Positions 1 to 7,623 are shown, counted from the stretch's first letter. The stretch: 13,455 nt of DNA from Thermodesulfobacteriota bacterium (GCA_039028315.1 JBCCIH010000037.1:1-13455), one strand, 5' to 3'. The notes: generated from the sequence alone by a model not told the origin. Numbers and translations: made by a program.

Positions 1-18
1 CTTTAGTAATAGAACTAT

Positions 19-51
19 TTATGGAAACCATAAGATAGGGCATATTATAAT
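19..51 (+). promoter_or_regulatory. Possible promoter with inverted repeat upstream of the aminopeptidase gene
   Basis: A perfect -10 hexamer TATAAT lies at 46-51, about 44 bases before the start codon at 95. No good -35 hexamer sits at the expected distance. Instead that region holds a perfect inverted repeat, TTATGG-AAA-CCATAA (19-33), which could be a regulator site. Only the sequence pattern supports this; the window begins too close by to show whether the upstream gene runs into this operon. Confidence 0.3.
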
Positions 52-82
52 TGGAGTTACGCTAAGCACAAGAAATATATCT

Positions 83-88
83 AAGGAG
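83..88 (+). promoter_or_regulatory. Ribosome binding site AAGGAG deciding the aminopeptidase start
   Basis: AAGGAG lies 6 bases before the ATG at 95. It settles the start, because the same reading frame stays open upstream to the window edge and would otherwise allow a longer protein. Confidence 0.8.
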
Positions 89-94
89 AATCTA

Positions 95-1054
95 ATGGAT
101 CATCTAAAACCGGCTGCACAAATTGCACTAAAAGACTGCATGAATCTTCAAAAAGGAGAGAGGGTTCTCATTATAACTGATGAGCCTGCCCGAAATATCG
201 GCTATGCACTCTGGGAAGGGGCAAAAGAGCTTGGGGCGGAGGCCATATTCACTGAGATCATAACTCCTAAATCAAATGGAGAAGAGCCGCCCGAGCCAGT
301 GGCTGAGCTTATGAAGCTGGTAGACGTAATTCTCATACCCACTTCAAAGTCGCTTAGTCATACAGACTCTAGAAGAGAGGCGAGTAAGGCGGGGGTTAGG
401 ATCGCCACACTGCCGGGAATTACAGAGGATATGATGACAAGAACTTTAAATGCAGATTACAATGAAATAGCAAAGAAAAGTGACGCGCTCGCTGAAATAA
501 TCAGTAATTCCTCAAATATAAGAATTACAACAGAAAAAGGAACTGATATTAATCTTGCTGTAGAAGGTAGAGACGGCCATTCAGACACAGGGCTCAATCA
601 TAGCGCGGGGGATTTCAGCAACCTGCCTGCAGGAGAGGCCTATGTAGCGCCCATGGAAGGAAAATCTCAAGGCAATATAGTATTTGACGGGTCTATGGCG
701 GGGGTTGGAATATTAGAGAATGAAGTTATAAATGTGAAGGTCGAAGATGGCTATGCGACTGAAATCACGGGAGGGGCTGCTGCAGATAGACTCTACTCGA
801 TAATGGAACCTTTTGGGAAAGAGGCATTTAACGTTGCAGAGCTTGGAATCGGAACGCATGACAAAGCATTAATTACAGGCGAAGTGCTTGAGGATGAGAA
901 AGTAATAGGGACAGTCCACATTGCGTTTGGAGATAACAAGAGCATGGGCGGAACTATAAGGGTTGCAAGCCATTTAGACGGCGTTATAAAGGAGCCAACA
1001 GTAATTGCTGATGGAGACATGATTATGGATAAAGGCAAATTACTAATATTTTAA
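95..1054 (+). CDS. M29-family (AmpS/AmpT-like) metallo-aminopeptidase, short form
   Basis: Probable cytoplasmic two-metal aminopeptidase of 319 residues, releasing N-terminal amino acids from peptides. The M29 metal-ligand pattern can be followed in order: Glu181 in NLPAGEAY, Glu249 in AELGIGTH, His275 in GTVHIAFG, and the pair His293-x-Asp295 in SHLDG. The N-terminal stretch with KGERVLI resembles the start of AmpS-type enzymes, which supports the chosen ATG together with the strong AAGGAG. M29 enzymes are usually about 370-410 residues; this one is shorter in the middle, between the N-terminal domain and the first Glu ligand, so it belongs to a compact subfamily whose substrate is unknown. 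It is followed after 37 bases by the VWA membrane-protein gene on the same strand, possibly co-transcribed. The family call is confident; the peptidase activity is inferred from the intact ligands. Confidence 0.85.
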   Translation: MDHLKPAAQIALKDCMNLQKGERVLIITDEPARNIGYALWEGAKELGAEAIFTEIITPKSNGEEPPEPVAELMKLVDVILIPTSKSLSHTDSRREASKAGVRIATLPGITEDMMTRTLNADYNEIAKKSDALAEIISNSSNIRITTEKGTDINLAVEGRDGHSDTGLNHSAGDFSNLPAGEAYVAPMEGKSQGNIVFDGSMAGVGILENEVINVKVEDGYATEITGGAAADRLYSIMEPFGKEAFNVAELGIGTHDKALITGEVLEDEKVIGTVHIAFGDNKSMGGTIRVASHLDGVIKEPTVIADGDMIMDKGKLLIF

Positions 1055-1091
1055 ACAGAGAAATCAAAGACCCTGTGGTAAATTTATTGTA

Positions 1092-3344
1092 ATGGAAACA
1101 GCAGTTAATCAATTTGTATTTTTAAACCCACCGGGGATTATCGAGACGGTTATTTGTGCTGCGTTATTTGCGTTGGTGCTATATGGATCGCTTAGAAGCA
1201 CCAGATATTTAGCACAGGCAAAACAAAGAGCAGTTATTGTTTCGCTGCACATATTATCGTTTGTACTAATCTTATTAATACTTTTTAACCCAGCATACAG
1301 GATAGAGAATTATAAAGAGGAGAAAAAGAAGCTAGCAGTAATAGCTGATAGCTCTTGGAGCATGAATCTTTCCTCGGGCGAAAGGGGGGATTTTAGAGAT
1401 GAGAACCTAAAGGACTTCATTAATGAGAATAGAAATTTCTTCTCGCAACTTGAACAAGACTTCTTTGTGGATTATTACGCCTTTAATACAGACCTGATTT
1501 CAGGCTCTTTGGAAGCAATTATGTCTCAACAGGCGCTTGGAACCCGCACAGACTTTCAATCGGCATTGGAATATTTAGTAGAAAAAAATAATAATGGTGA
1601 GCTTGATACCGCAATAATTATCACTGATGGAGAAGACAAAGACATCTCGTCCGAGAGAGCAGAAGAGCTTATTGATAAAATAGATTTCCCAGTCAACACA
1701 ATAAGCCCAGTTACGCAAGAGAATATTTATGATATCTGGATAGATAAAATAGATTCAAGTGAAGTAAGTTTTTTGAGATACCCGTTTCCTGTTGAAGTAT
1801 CAATTAAATCTAGTACAGACGAGGTTATTCAGATCCCGGTATCACTTTACGAAGGTGATAAGCTTGTTGCCATAAAAGAAGCTAAGATAGACCAAGAGAC
1901 CAAAGATGCAAAACTGGTATTTGAAGTTAACCCAGATTCATTAGGCAGGAAAATATATACAGTTTCCATGCCGTCTCTATCTGATGAAGTAATACCCGAG
2001 AACAATGAGAGATCATTTTTCACTGATGTAATTATAAACAAGATAAGAGTTCTTCATGTAGGAGGAAGACCATCGTGGGATGTTAAATTTTTAAGAAAAG
2101 CTCTAAAGCGAAACCCTAATGTTGACCTTGTTTCATTTTTCATCTTAAGAGACCCGACTGATCTTTCCTTCGCTTCAGAAAGAGAGTTAAGTTTAATCCC
2201 GTTTCCTGTAAATGAAATATTTGGAAAAGAATTAAGCACTTTTGATGTTGTAATTTTCCAGGATTTTCATTTTCAGCCCTACGGTATTTTTGGATTCCAT
2301 CTGCGCAACATACAAGAATATGTCTCAAAAGATGGAGGCTCTTTTCTTATGATCGGCGGCAGCAACAGCTTTAATAGCGGCAGTTACGGCCGTACTTCGC
2401 TTTCGGAGATACTACCTGTAAAACTCGACTACAGGCCTAAAACTCTTTCAGAAACCATAAGTAGCCAAACCTATCACCCAGAGCTCACCGAGGTTGGGAA
2501 AAGTCACCCTATAACCAGAATCATTCCTAACACAAATGAAAATGAGCGGCACTGGAACTCTATGCCTGAATTAGAGGGTTTAAATACCGTACAAGGGTTA
2601 AAACCATCAGCTATGGCACTTTTGTCTACTGATGACGGCCAGCCGGTATTAGCGGTTGACAATATAGACAATGGAAAGGTCGCTGCTTTTATGTCAGATT
2701 CGTCCTGGATGTGGAATTTCAGCCAGGCTCAAGGTGGTAATGTTTCTCCCCATTATGAAAAGTTTTGGAATAGGCTCTTTCTATGGTTTGTTGACGATCC
2801 AGAGCTTAGAGATGTAAAAATAAGTACTGACAAGGCAATATACAGCCCTGGAGAGATCGTAAAGTTAGATATTACTTCGCTCTCAGAAGATCATATTGAT
2901 GAAAACTCCAGCCCTGTACTTGTTTTGCCTAATGGGGAAAAAGAGTTAATACAGATTCAAAGAGAAACTGAAGGAAGCTATATCGCAGAAATTGTTGCTA
3001 GAGTAGATGGTCTTCATAAAATATCATTTGTTCCCAAGAGTAGCTCAGAGCAATTTAGAGAATTAAACAAGAGTGAGACCATATTCATGGTGGAACCGCC
3101 GAGCACTGAGGTTGTTGGCCCTACTGCAAATACAGAGTTTTTAAAGAAACTCTCTGATGAATCCGGCGCAAGGTTTATTACTACCGATGAGAGCCCCGGC
3201 AAACTCAAATTGGACAGCTCTAAAAAGAAAACCCTTATTGGATATCAGACTAAAAAACTTTGGGACAATCCATTTACTTTCCTAGTTCTAATAGCAATGT
3301 TATCATCTGAGTGGCTTCTTAGAAGAAGATGGGGACTAAAGTAG
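1092..3344 (+). CDS. Membrane-anchored VWA protein with glutamine-amidotransferase-like domain
   Basis: A 750-residue integral membrane protein of unknown role. Two hydrophobic segments (about 15-35 and 47-66) are followed by a von Willebrand A domain (about 80-205). Its metal-dependent adhesion site is complete: Asp86-x-Ser88-x-Ser90, Thr153 and Asp179 in IITDGED. A beta-rich segment follows (about 220-312), then a class-I glutamine-amidotransferase-like fold (about 317-445; LHVGGRPSWD, FDVVIFQDF, SFLMIGGSNSF). I see no Cys at the nucleophile position, so this domain probably binds rather than catalyses. Another beta-sandwich region follows, and a C-terminal membrane helix (about 727-743) ends in Arg-rich residues. 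This architecture usually occurs beside MoxR ATPase, DUF58 and BatA-like genes; none is present downstream here, though they could lie left of the window. No clear ribosome binding site precedes the ATG. Confidence 0.8.
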   Translation: METAVNQFVFLNPPGIIETVICAALFALVLYGSLRSTRYLAQAKQRAVIVSLHILSFVLILLILFNPAYRIENYKEEKKKLAVIADSSWSMNLSSGERGDFRDENLKDFINENRNFFSQLEQDFFVDYYAFNTDLISGSLEAIMSQQALGTRTDFQSALEYLVEKNNNGELDTAIIITDGEDKDISSERAEELIDKIDFPVNTISPVTQENIYDIWIDKIDSSEVSFLRYPFPVEVSIKSSTDEVIQIPVSLYEGDKLVAIKEAKIDQETKDAKLVFEVNPDSLGRKIYTVSMPSLSDEVIPENNERSFFTDVIINKIRVLHVGGRPSWDVKFLRKALKRNPNVDLVSFFILRDPTDLSFASERELSLIPFPVNEIFGKELSTFDVVIFQDFHFQPYGIFGFHLRNIQEYVSKDGGSFLMIGGSNSFNSGSYGRTSLSEILPVKLDYRPKTLSETISSQTYHPELTEVGKSHPITRIIPNTNENERHWNSMPELEGLNTVQGLKPSAMALLSTDDGQPVLAVDNIDNGKVAAFMSDSSWMWNFSQAQGGNVSPHYEKFWNRLFLWFVDDPELRDVKISTDKAIYSPGEIVKLDITSLSEDHIDENSSPVLVLPNGEKELIQIQRETEGSYIAEIVARVDGLHKISFVPKSSSEQFRELNKSETIFMVEPPSTEVVGPTANTEFLKKLSDESGARFITTDESPGKLKLDSSKKKTLIGYQTKKLWDNPFTFLVLIAMLSSEWLLRRRWGLK

Positions 3345-3368
3345 CCTGAAATTACCTGGTAAGATATT

Positions 3369-3390
3369 TCAAATTTAAATTTGATTTTTT
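3369..3390 (+). promoter_or_regulatory. 16-base perfect palindrome plus T-tract ahead of coaX
   Basis: TCAAATTTAAATTTGA (3369-3384) is its own reverse complement and is followed at once by six T (3385-3390), then by the GGAG of coaX (3391-3394). It could be a weak, AT-only terminator for the VWA gene, an operator, or a structure influencing coaX translation. The sequence alone does not decide between these. Confidence 0.35.
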
Positions 3391-3402
3391 GGAGTTCATG
3401 GG

Positions 3403-4167
3403 ATGCTTCTTGCTGTAGACATAGGAAACACAAACATAGTATTTGGACTGTTCGATGCGGATCAAATCAAAAGTCATTGGCGCATCAGCAGTGATAAATC
3501 CAGAACCTCTGATGAATACGGTGTGCTGTTTAAAAAACTCATAGACATAAAAGAGATCGATACAAGCAAAATCAAGGGAGCAGCAATTTCATGCGTAGTG
3601 CCAACACTTTTAGAAACTATAATGGATGCGCTTAACACATACTTTGAAGTTGAACCTATCACTGTTGGACCGGGAGTGAAAACCGGTATGCCTATTTTAT
3701 ATCACAACCCTAAGGAAGTTGGGGCAGACAGGATTGTAAACGGGGTTGCAGCTTTTGAGCGGTTTCATAAAAGCGCAGTGGTTGTAGATTTTGGTACAGC
3801 CACTACTTTTGACTGCATATCTGAAAAGGGAGAATACCTAGGTGGACTTATCACAACTGGGCTTCACGTATCGGCTGAAGCTTTGTATCAAAAAGCATCC
3901 AAGCTGCCAAGAGTCGAGATTGCCACACCGGATACTGTAATAGGGAAAACAACTGTAGAAAGCATTCAGTCAGGCCTTGTCCACGGATACGCGGGACTTG
4001 TGGACGGCATCGTTAACAAGATCAAAAAAGAGCTAAACACAACACCTAATGTTATTGCTACAGGAGGCTCTGCCCAGCTTATTGCAAACCAGAGCGAAAC
4101 TATCGAAGAAGTTGATGATTTTCTCACGCTAAAAGGGTTAAAGATTATTTATGAGCGTAACCAATAA
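3403..4167 (+). CDS. coaX: Type III pantothenate kinase
   Basis: Cytoplasmic enzyme phosphorylating pantothenate to 4'-phosphopantothenate, the first step of coenzyme A synthesis; the type III form needs a monovalent cation. The family motifs are all visible: the phosphate loop DIGNTN (6-11) at the N-terminus, PGVKTGM (90-96), GADR (107-110) with catalytic Asp109, DFGTATT (129-135) and the late TGGSAQ segment (220-225). Length of 254 residues is normal for CoaX. The usual Pro-Gly after the YLGG segment is Thr-Gly here (151-153), a minor variation. GGAG at 3391-3394 supports the ATG at 3403; an ATG five bases earlier is out of frame and stops quickly. The often neighbouring biotin ligase gene birA is absent. 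The last 17 bases overlap the next gene, suggesting coupled translation. Confidence 0.97.
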   Translation: MLLAVDIGNTNIVFGLFDADQIKSHWRISSDKSRTSDEYGVLFKKLIDIKEIDTSKIKGAAISCVVPTLLETIMDALNTYFEVEPITVGPGVKTGMPILYHNPKEVGADRIVNGVAAFERFHKSAVVVDFGTATTFDCISEKGEYLGGLITTGLHVSAEALYQKASKLPRVEIATPDTVIGKTTVESIQSGLVHGYAGLVDGIVNKIKKELNTTPNVIATGGSAQLIANQSETIEEVDDFLTLKGLKIIYERNQ

Positions 4168-4540
4168 TTTTCTCATCATTGAGCATAAAACTTCTCACAC
4201 TCATTATGATTTCTATATGGAGCTGGAACAAGAAATAAAGTCCTGGATTATTCCAAACGGTCTTCCACAACAAAAGAAAGAGAAAAAAATTGCCGTTCAA
4301 GATGATCCTGCGGTTAAATCAATCAAAGAGCTTAAATCCGAAAGAAATTTTCTGGACAGTTACGGCAGAGGTGATACAGAAATTTGGGATAGAGGATCCT
4401 TTACACTTGAAACAAATAAAAATATCAAAATTATATTTGAAGCAGATGGGGAGAAGCTTTTAGGTAAATACCTTCTTCACGTTCCAAATTGGGGAAAGTG
4501 GACAAAAAAAACTCTTTGGACAATTGAAAAAATAAGTTAG
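4151..4540 (+). CDS. Stand-alone LigD 3'-phosphoesterase-like domain protein
   Basis: A 129-residue protein resembling the 3'-phosphoesterase domain of bacterial NHEJ ligase D, which trims 3'-phosphates or ribonucleotides at DNA ends. Matching blocks are FLIIEHKTSHTHYDF (7-21), IKSWIIPNGLP (29-39), KIAVQDDP (46-53), YGRGDTEIWDRGSF (71-84) and GEKLLGKYLLHV (100-111). The metal-binding set is kept: His12, His18, Asp20, Glu24, equivalent to His42, His48, Asp50, Glu54 of Pseudomonas LigD. The Arg two residues after the Asp is Tyr22. The His of the usual EDHP motif is Asp52, and the Tyr that follows in the family appears to be Lys56. Activity is therefore doubtful or altered. No ligase or polymerase domain is attached and no ku gene is nearby. 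It starts inside the 3' end of coaX with only a distant AAAAGGG, consistent with translational coupling. The fold call is fairly secure, the function is not. Confidence 0.8.
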   Translation: MSVTNNFLIIEHKTSHTHYDFYMELEQEIKSWIIPNGLPQQKKEKKIAVQDDPAVKSIKELKSERNFLDSYGRGDTEIWDRGSFTLETNKNIKIIFEADGEKLLGKYLLHVPNWGKWTKKTLWTIEKIS

Positions 4541-4623
4541 CCCACAGTGTCTGCGTTAGTCTAAATTCTTACAAGCATAGTGCTATATCGATAACTGGTT
4601 TCTAAGAGCCAAAACACAAAGGC

Positions 4624-4652
4624 TTAACTATTTAGAGTTTATGTACTAAAAT
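4624..4652 (+). promoter_or_regulatory. Possible promoter of the DASS transporter gene
   Basis: TTAACT (4624-4629) and TAAAAT (4647-4652) are separated by 17 bases, fitting a sigma-70 promoter with 4/6 and 5/6 matches. Transcription would begin only a few bases before the ATG at 4662, giving a nearly leaderless mRNA. That is a reason for caution. The rest of the 121-base gap (4541-4661) shows nothing else convincing. Confidence 0.3.
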
Positions 4653-4661
4653 CTTGAGCTA

Positions 4662-6002
4662 ATGAACAAGACGCTCATTATAATCATAAGCGCATTAATC
4701 TCCATATCTATATATTTGTTTTTGCCTGCCGACAAAAACGTTCTCAAAGGACTGGCTATTTTATTTTTTATAGGCTCGCTGTGGATTACCGAGGCACTGC
4801 CTATAACCGCAACAGCACTACTTGTTCCTATTATTGCAGTAATGACAGGAATTTTTGAGGTAAAACAAGCGCTCAGTCATTTTGCGCATCCCATAATATT
4901 CTTATTCCTTGGTGGTTTTGCACTCGCTGCAGCGCTTCATAAATATGAGCTCGATGAGCTTTTTGCAGGCTATATAATGAAAGCAGCTGGCTCAAGGGTT
5001 TTATTTTCAATATTAAGCCTATTTATTGCCACTGCTCTTATAAGCATGTGGATAAGTAACACAGCTACAGCTGCCATAATGCTGCCGCTTGCTCTTGGTA
5101 TAATCTCTAAGCTCAAAGAATCCAATCACAAACTTGAGGTTTTTATCTTGCTCGGCGTTGCCTATTCAGCCAACATCGGAGGCATTGGAACAATTATCGG
5201 AAGCCCGCCAAATGCGATCACGGCGGCAAATTTAGGCCTTAGCTTTACCGACTGGCTTGAGTTTGGAATACCATTTATGCTAATTTTGCTTCCGGTTATG
5301 ATGATTACACTCTATCTTGTTCTCAGGCCTAAATTCCCTAAAATAGATATAGTCAGTTCAGTTACATCAAAACAAATATTTAACAATAAAAAAAGCTATG
5401 CTGTGGCCGGAATTTTTGCAGTGACCGTATTGCTGTGGCTTCTTAGTAATCCAATAACCGAGCTACTGGGAATAGGACAAGGTTTTGGGTCTATAATCGC
5501 AGTATTTGCAATCGTGCTACTCGTTTTATTTAGAACCATAAGATGGAAGGAGATTGAAAATTTCGCCGACTGGGGTGTTCTGCTATTATTTGGAGGAGGA
5601 CTCGCTTTAAGCGCCGTATTATCACAGACTGGTGCTAGTGCATACCTAGCCAAATTAGTAGAAACCCACTTAGCCGCATATGGTCCATTTCTTTTAATAT
5701 TAGGCTCTGTTTTGCTGATGATCTTTTTAACTGAAGTCGCTAGCAACACCGCCAGCGCAGCTATTTTGGTACCTATATTTTTGGCTCTAGGTCAGGAGAT
5801 CGGTCACGACCCGCCTTACCAGCTTGCCATAACTGTTGGAGTTGCAGCCTCTTGCGCTTTTATGCTACCTGTTGCAACGCCGCCTAATGCACTAGTTTTT
5901 GGAACAGAAAAGATAAAACTAAGGGATATGATGAAGGTTGGTTTTAAGCTCAATATTATATGTGCAATTATAATAACGCTTGTAGCCTATTTTCTATTCT
6001 GA
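4662..6002 (+). CDS. DASS/SLC13-family sodium-coupled carboxylate transporter
   Basis: Inner-membrane symporter of the divalent anion:Na+ family (CitT, VcINDY), expected to import C4-dicarboxylates or related anions with sodium. The 446 residues are almost wholly hydrophobic, with about 11-13 membrane segments in two inverted halves. Both hallmark Ser-Asn-Thr sodium/carboxylate motifs are intact: Ser132-Asn133-Thr134 in ISNTATAAIMLP and Ser361-Asn362-Thr363 in ASNTASAAILVP. Each is followed by its partner loop, SPPNAI (181-186) and TPPNALVFG (406-414). The N-terminal ITEALPITATALL (42-54) is also typical. Length is normal. No strong ribosome binding site is visible before the ATG. It converges with the methylmalonyl-CoA epimerase gene, 17 bases apart. 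The exact substrate (succinate, malate, fumarate, citrate or sulfate) cannot be read from the sequence. Confidence 0.93.
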   Translation: MNKTLIIIISALISISIYLFLPADKNVLKGLAILFFIGSLWITEALPITATALLVPIIAVMTGIFEVKQALSHFAHPIIFLFLGGFALAAALHKYELDELFAGYIMKAAGSRVLFSILSLFIATALISMWISNTATAAIMLPLALGIISKLKESNHKLEVFILLGVAYSANIGGIGTIIGSPPNAITAANLGLSFTDWLEFGIPFMLILLPVMMITLYLVLRPKFPKIDIVSSVTSKQIFNNKKSYAVAGIFAVTVLLWLLSNPITELLGIGQGFGSIIAVFAIVLLVLFRTIRWKEIENFADWGVLLLFGGGLALSAVLSQTGASAYLAKLVETHLAAYGPFLLILGSVLLMIFLTEVASNTASAAILVPIFLALGQEIGHDPPYQLAITVGVAASCAFMLPVATPPNALVFGTEKIKLRDMMKVGFKLNIICAIIITLVAYFLF

Positions 6003-6019
6003 TTGAGCTTTTTAGTAAT

Positions 6020-6445
6020 TTAATCCTTCTTTAGCTCTGCTAGCTCTATTAAAACTCCGTTCATTGCTTTTGGATGTATGAAGGCAACTTTTGAATTATA
6101 AGCCCCTTCCCGTGGGGTCTCATCTATTAGACGCACTCCCTTTTCTTTTAACTTTGTGAGCACAGATTCTATGTCGTCCACTTTGTAGCAAATGTGGTGA
6201 ATTCCCTCTCCGCGTTTCTCTAAAAATTTTGAAATCGGCGAGTCCTCGCTAATGGGCTCTAGAAGCTCAACTGCTGTACCGCCATCTTTGGGAACCAACA
6301 TAGAGGTATTTACTTTTTGCTCTTCCACTACCTCTCTGTGTTCCACTTTAAGCCCAAGCGCTGTTGTGTATACATCTTCAACTTCGCTCAAATTGTTTAC
6401 TGCAATAGCCACGTGATATAGATTCTGTAAAATCCCCTTATCCAT
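6020..6445 (-). CDS. mce: Methylmalonyl-CoA epimerase
   Basis: Interconverts (S)- and (R)-methylmalonyl-CoA, linking propionyl-CoA with succinyl-CoA through B12-dependent mutase. The 141 residues form two vicinal-oxygen-chelate modules. Probable metal ligands are His11 in YHVAIAV, Glu60 in AVELLEP, one of His83/His84 in GIHHICY, and Glu134 in VLIELAE. Glu42 in VEEQKV probably matches the catalytic Glu48 of the Propionibacterium enzyme. The family signatures SPISKFLEKRGEGIHH, KVDDI, LIDETPREGA and HPKAMNGVLIEL are all present, and length is normal. AGGAG (plus-strand 6454-6458) lies 8 bases before the ATG, fixing the start. The gene lies 65 bases downstream of the AttH-like gene on the same strand but appears to have its own promoter. 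No mutase or propionyl-CoA carboxylase gene lies in the window. Confidence 0.95.
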   Translation of the reverse strand: MDKGILQNLYHVAIAVNNLSEVEDVYTTALGLKVEHREVVEEQKVNTSMLVPKDGGTAVELLEPISEDSPISKFLEKRGEGIHHICYKVDDIESVLTKLKEKGVRLIDETPREGAYNSKVAFIHPKAMNGVLIELAELKKD

Positions 6446-6470
6446 AGATGAAACTCCTGTACTTGTATTA

Positions 6471-6500
6471 TTTATAGTGAAATATTAGCATAAGTATTAA
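6471..6500 (-). promoter_or_regulatory. Possible promoter of mce
   Basis: Reading the minus strand, TTAATA (6495-6500, 4/6 to the -35 consensus) and TATAAA (6471-6476, 5/6 to the -10) are 18 bases apart. Transcription would start about 19 bases before the ATG, just upstream of the AGGAG. It lies entirely in the 65-base gap after the AttH-like gene. Confidence 0.4.
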
Positions 6501-6510
6501 ACGATTAGAA

Positions 6511-7611
6511 TTAGTAGCCCGTAAGCTCTACATAGCCTTTGCCTGATATCTTCTCTCCGCTAACCCTCACGGCCCCCTCCCAATATACAAAAGATAAAAG
6601 AAGCTCTTGATTATTCTGAACCGGCGTCACAGTTAGGTTAATATCATATTTAGGGATGGAGATACTCCACTTAGAAGGGTAGACATTCTCCGTCTCTGGG
6701 CTTGTCCAGTTATCTAAGACTTTTATATCAAAGTCCTTAGATTTAATCGGAAGAGTTTTTCCATCTTTTAAAACCAGGGTGCCCGATGAATAGGGATCAA
6801 CTCCGCCGTCTTTTAGCCTTAGCTGATAGAGCATAATCTCACGCCCGTCATCTAACTGAATAGAAAACCAGTCCCACCCCTCTTGGTCCTCGCCTAGAGC
6901 GCTTGTACTCCATTCTCGGTCAAGCCAGCTTAGCCCGGATACTTCAAAAACTTGCCCGTCAATCGTGATTTTTCCCTTAGAGTTAATACGCGTCTGAGAG
7001 AAATAGTATGAGGCGTTCCCCGGATCCCTACTCTTTTGACTAAGACCCTTATCCCCTTGAAGAACTATAGGCTTTAATGGCATAAGACTAAGCTTTAGGG
7101 ATACATCACCATCACTTACATTTAATTGAACCTTTTTGGGATCTCCTGTTATTTCCCAGCCATCTATCCAGACCCTAAATGGGGATGTTTGAGCGCCCGC
7201 TAGTCCGGCGGCTCCCCTACTCCATTTCTCAGTTGAGTAAAATTTCTCGTTTTTAATGTCCGTGAGAGCAAAGTGGGCGAAGTAAATCTGGTTTGTAGAC
7301 CAGTCAGATTCTCTTTTTATGTCCTCTGGAGTTAGAGCCCTTCTGAAAAAGGTAAGCTGGTACCCAAACTCTCGGCTGTCTTTTGTGCTTAAATTTCCTG
7401 TGTAGTACCACCACTCTGTCTGATACTCAGGGTGAGGGCCGAAATCCTCTGGGAAGCTGAACTCTCTTGGCTTATCAACTCTGGCAAAACCCTCGGCAGT
7501 GGTCCCGGATAGAGACTCAGATACATTAACAGACTCAGCAGAGCCATTGTCCTCACTGCATGAGGCTAAGGCAAATAATATTAATATCAGAAAAAGTAAA
7601 TTTACACGCAT
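6511..7611 (-). CDS. AttH/CrtC-family lipocalin-like lipoprotein
   Basis: A 366-residue predicted lipoprotein of the AttH family (lipocalin-like domains, often labelled predicted secreted hydrolase). The signal peptide (1-17) ends in lipobox LASC with Cys18. The next residues are Ser-Glu, not Asp, which in enterobacteria would favour the outer membrane. Family features are EWWYYTGNL (66-74), the following FGYQLTFFRR (82-91), and later LDREWSTSALG and GWDWFSIQLDDGREIMLYQLR in the second half. AttH relatives are two-module beta-barrels related to carotenoid 1,2-hydratase CrtC, and their ligand is generally unknown. It follows the permease gene by 12 bases and ends the three-gene transporter operon, so it probably hands over or receives the lipophilic substrate of that system. 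I see no basis for naming the substrate. The ribosome binding site is weak. Confidence 0.88.
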   Translation of the reverse strand: MRVNLLFLILILFALASCSEDNGSAESVNVSESLSGTTAEGFARVDKPREFSFPEDFGPHPEYQTEWWYYTGNLSTKDSREFGYQLTFFRRALTPEDIKRESDWSTNQIYFAHFALTDIKNEKFYSTEKWSRGAAGLAGAQTSPFRVWIDGWEITGDPKKVQLNVSDGDVSLKLSLMPLKPIVLQGDKGLSQKSRDPGNASYYFSQTRINSKGKITIDGQVFEVSGLSWLDREWSTSALGEDQEGWDWFSIQLDDGREIMLYQLRLKDGGVDPYSSGTLVLKDGKTLPIKSKDFDIKVLDNWTSPETENVYPSKWSISIPKYDINLTVTPVQNNQELLLSFVYWEGAVRVSGEKISGKGYVELTGY

Positions 7612-7623
7612 GTCTTTAGAACA

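Noticed and set aside
3..38. Possible tail of an upstream gene in the third frame, ending at TAG 36-38
   Set aside because: Twelve codons with no recognisable content; another frame stops at 4-6 and the frame of the aminopeptidase is also open, so no choice can be supported.
4541..4661. Small RNA or riboswitch ahead of the transporter gene
   Set aside because: Only tiny repeats such as AGCA-TAG-TGCT are visible; no recognisable aptamer or terminator.
5396..5749. Open frame antisense to the DASS transporter
   Set aside because: Opposite strand of a gene with both SNT motifs intact; no start context or homology signature.
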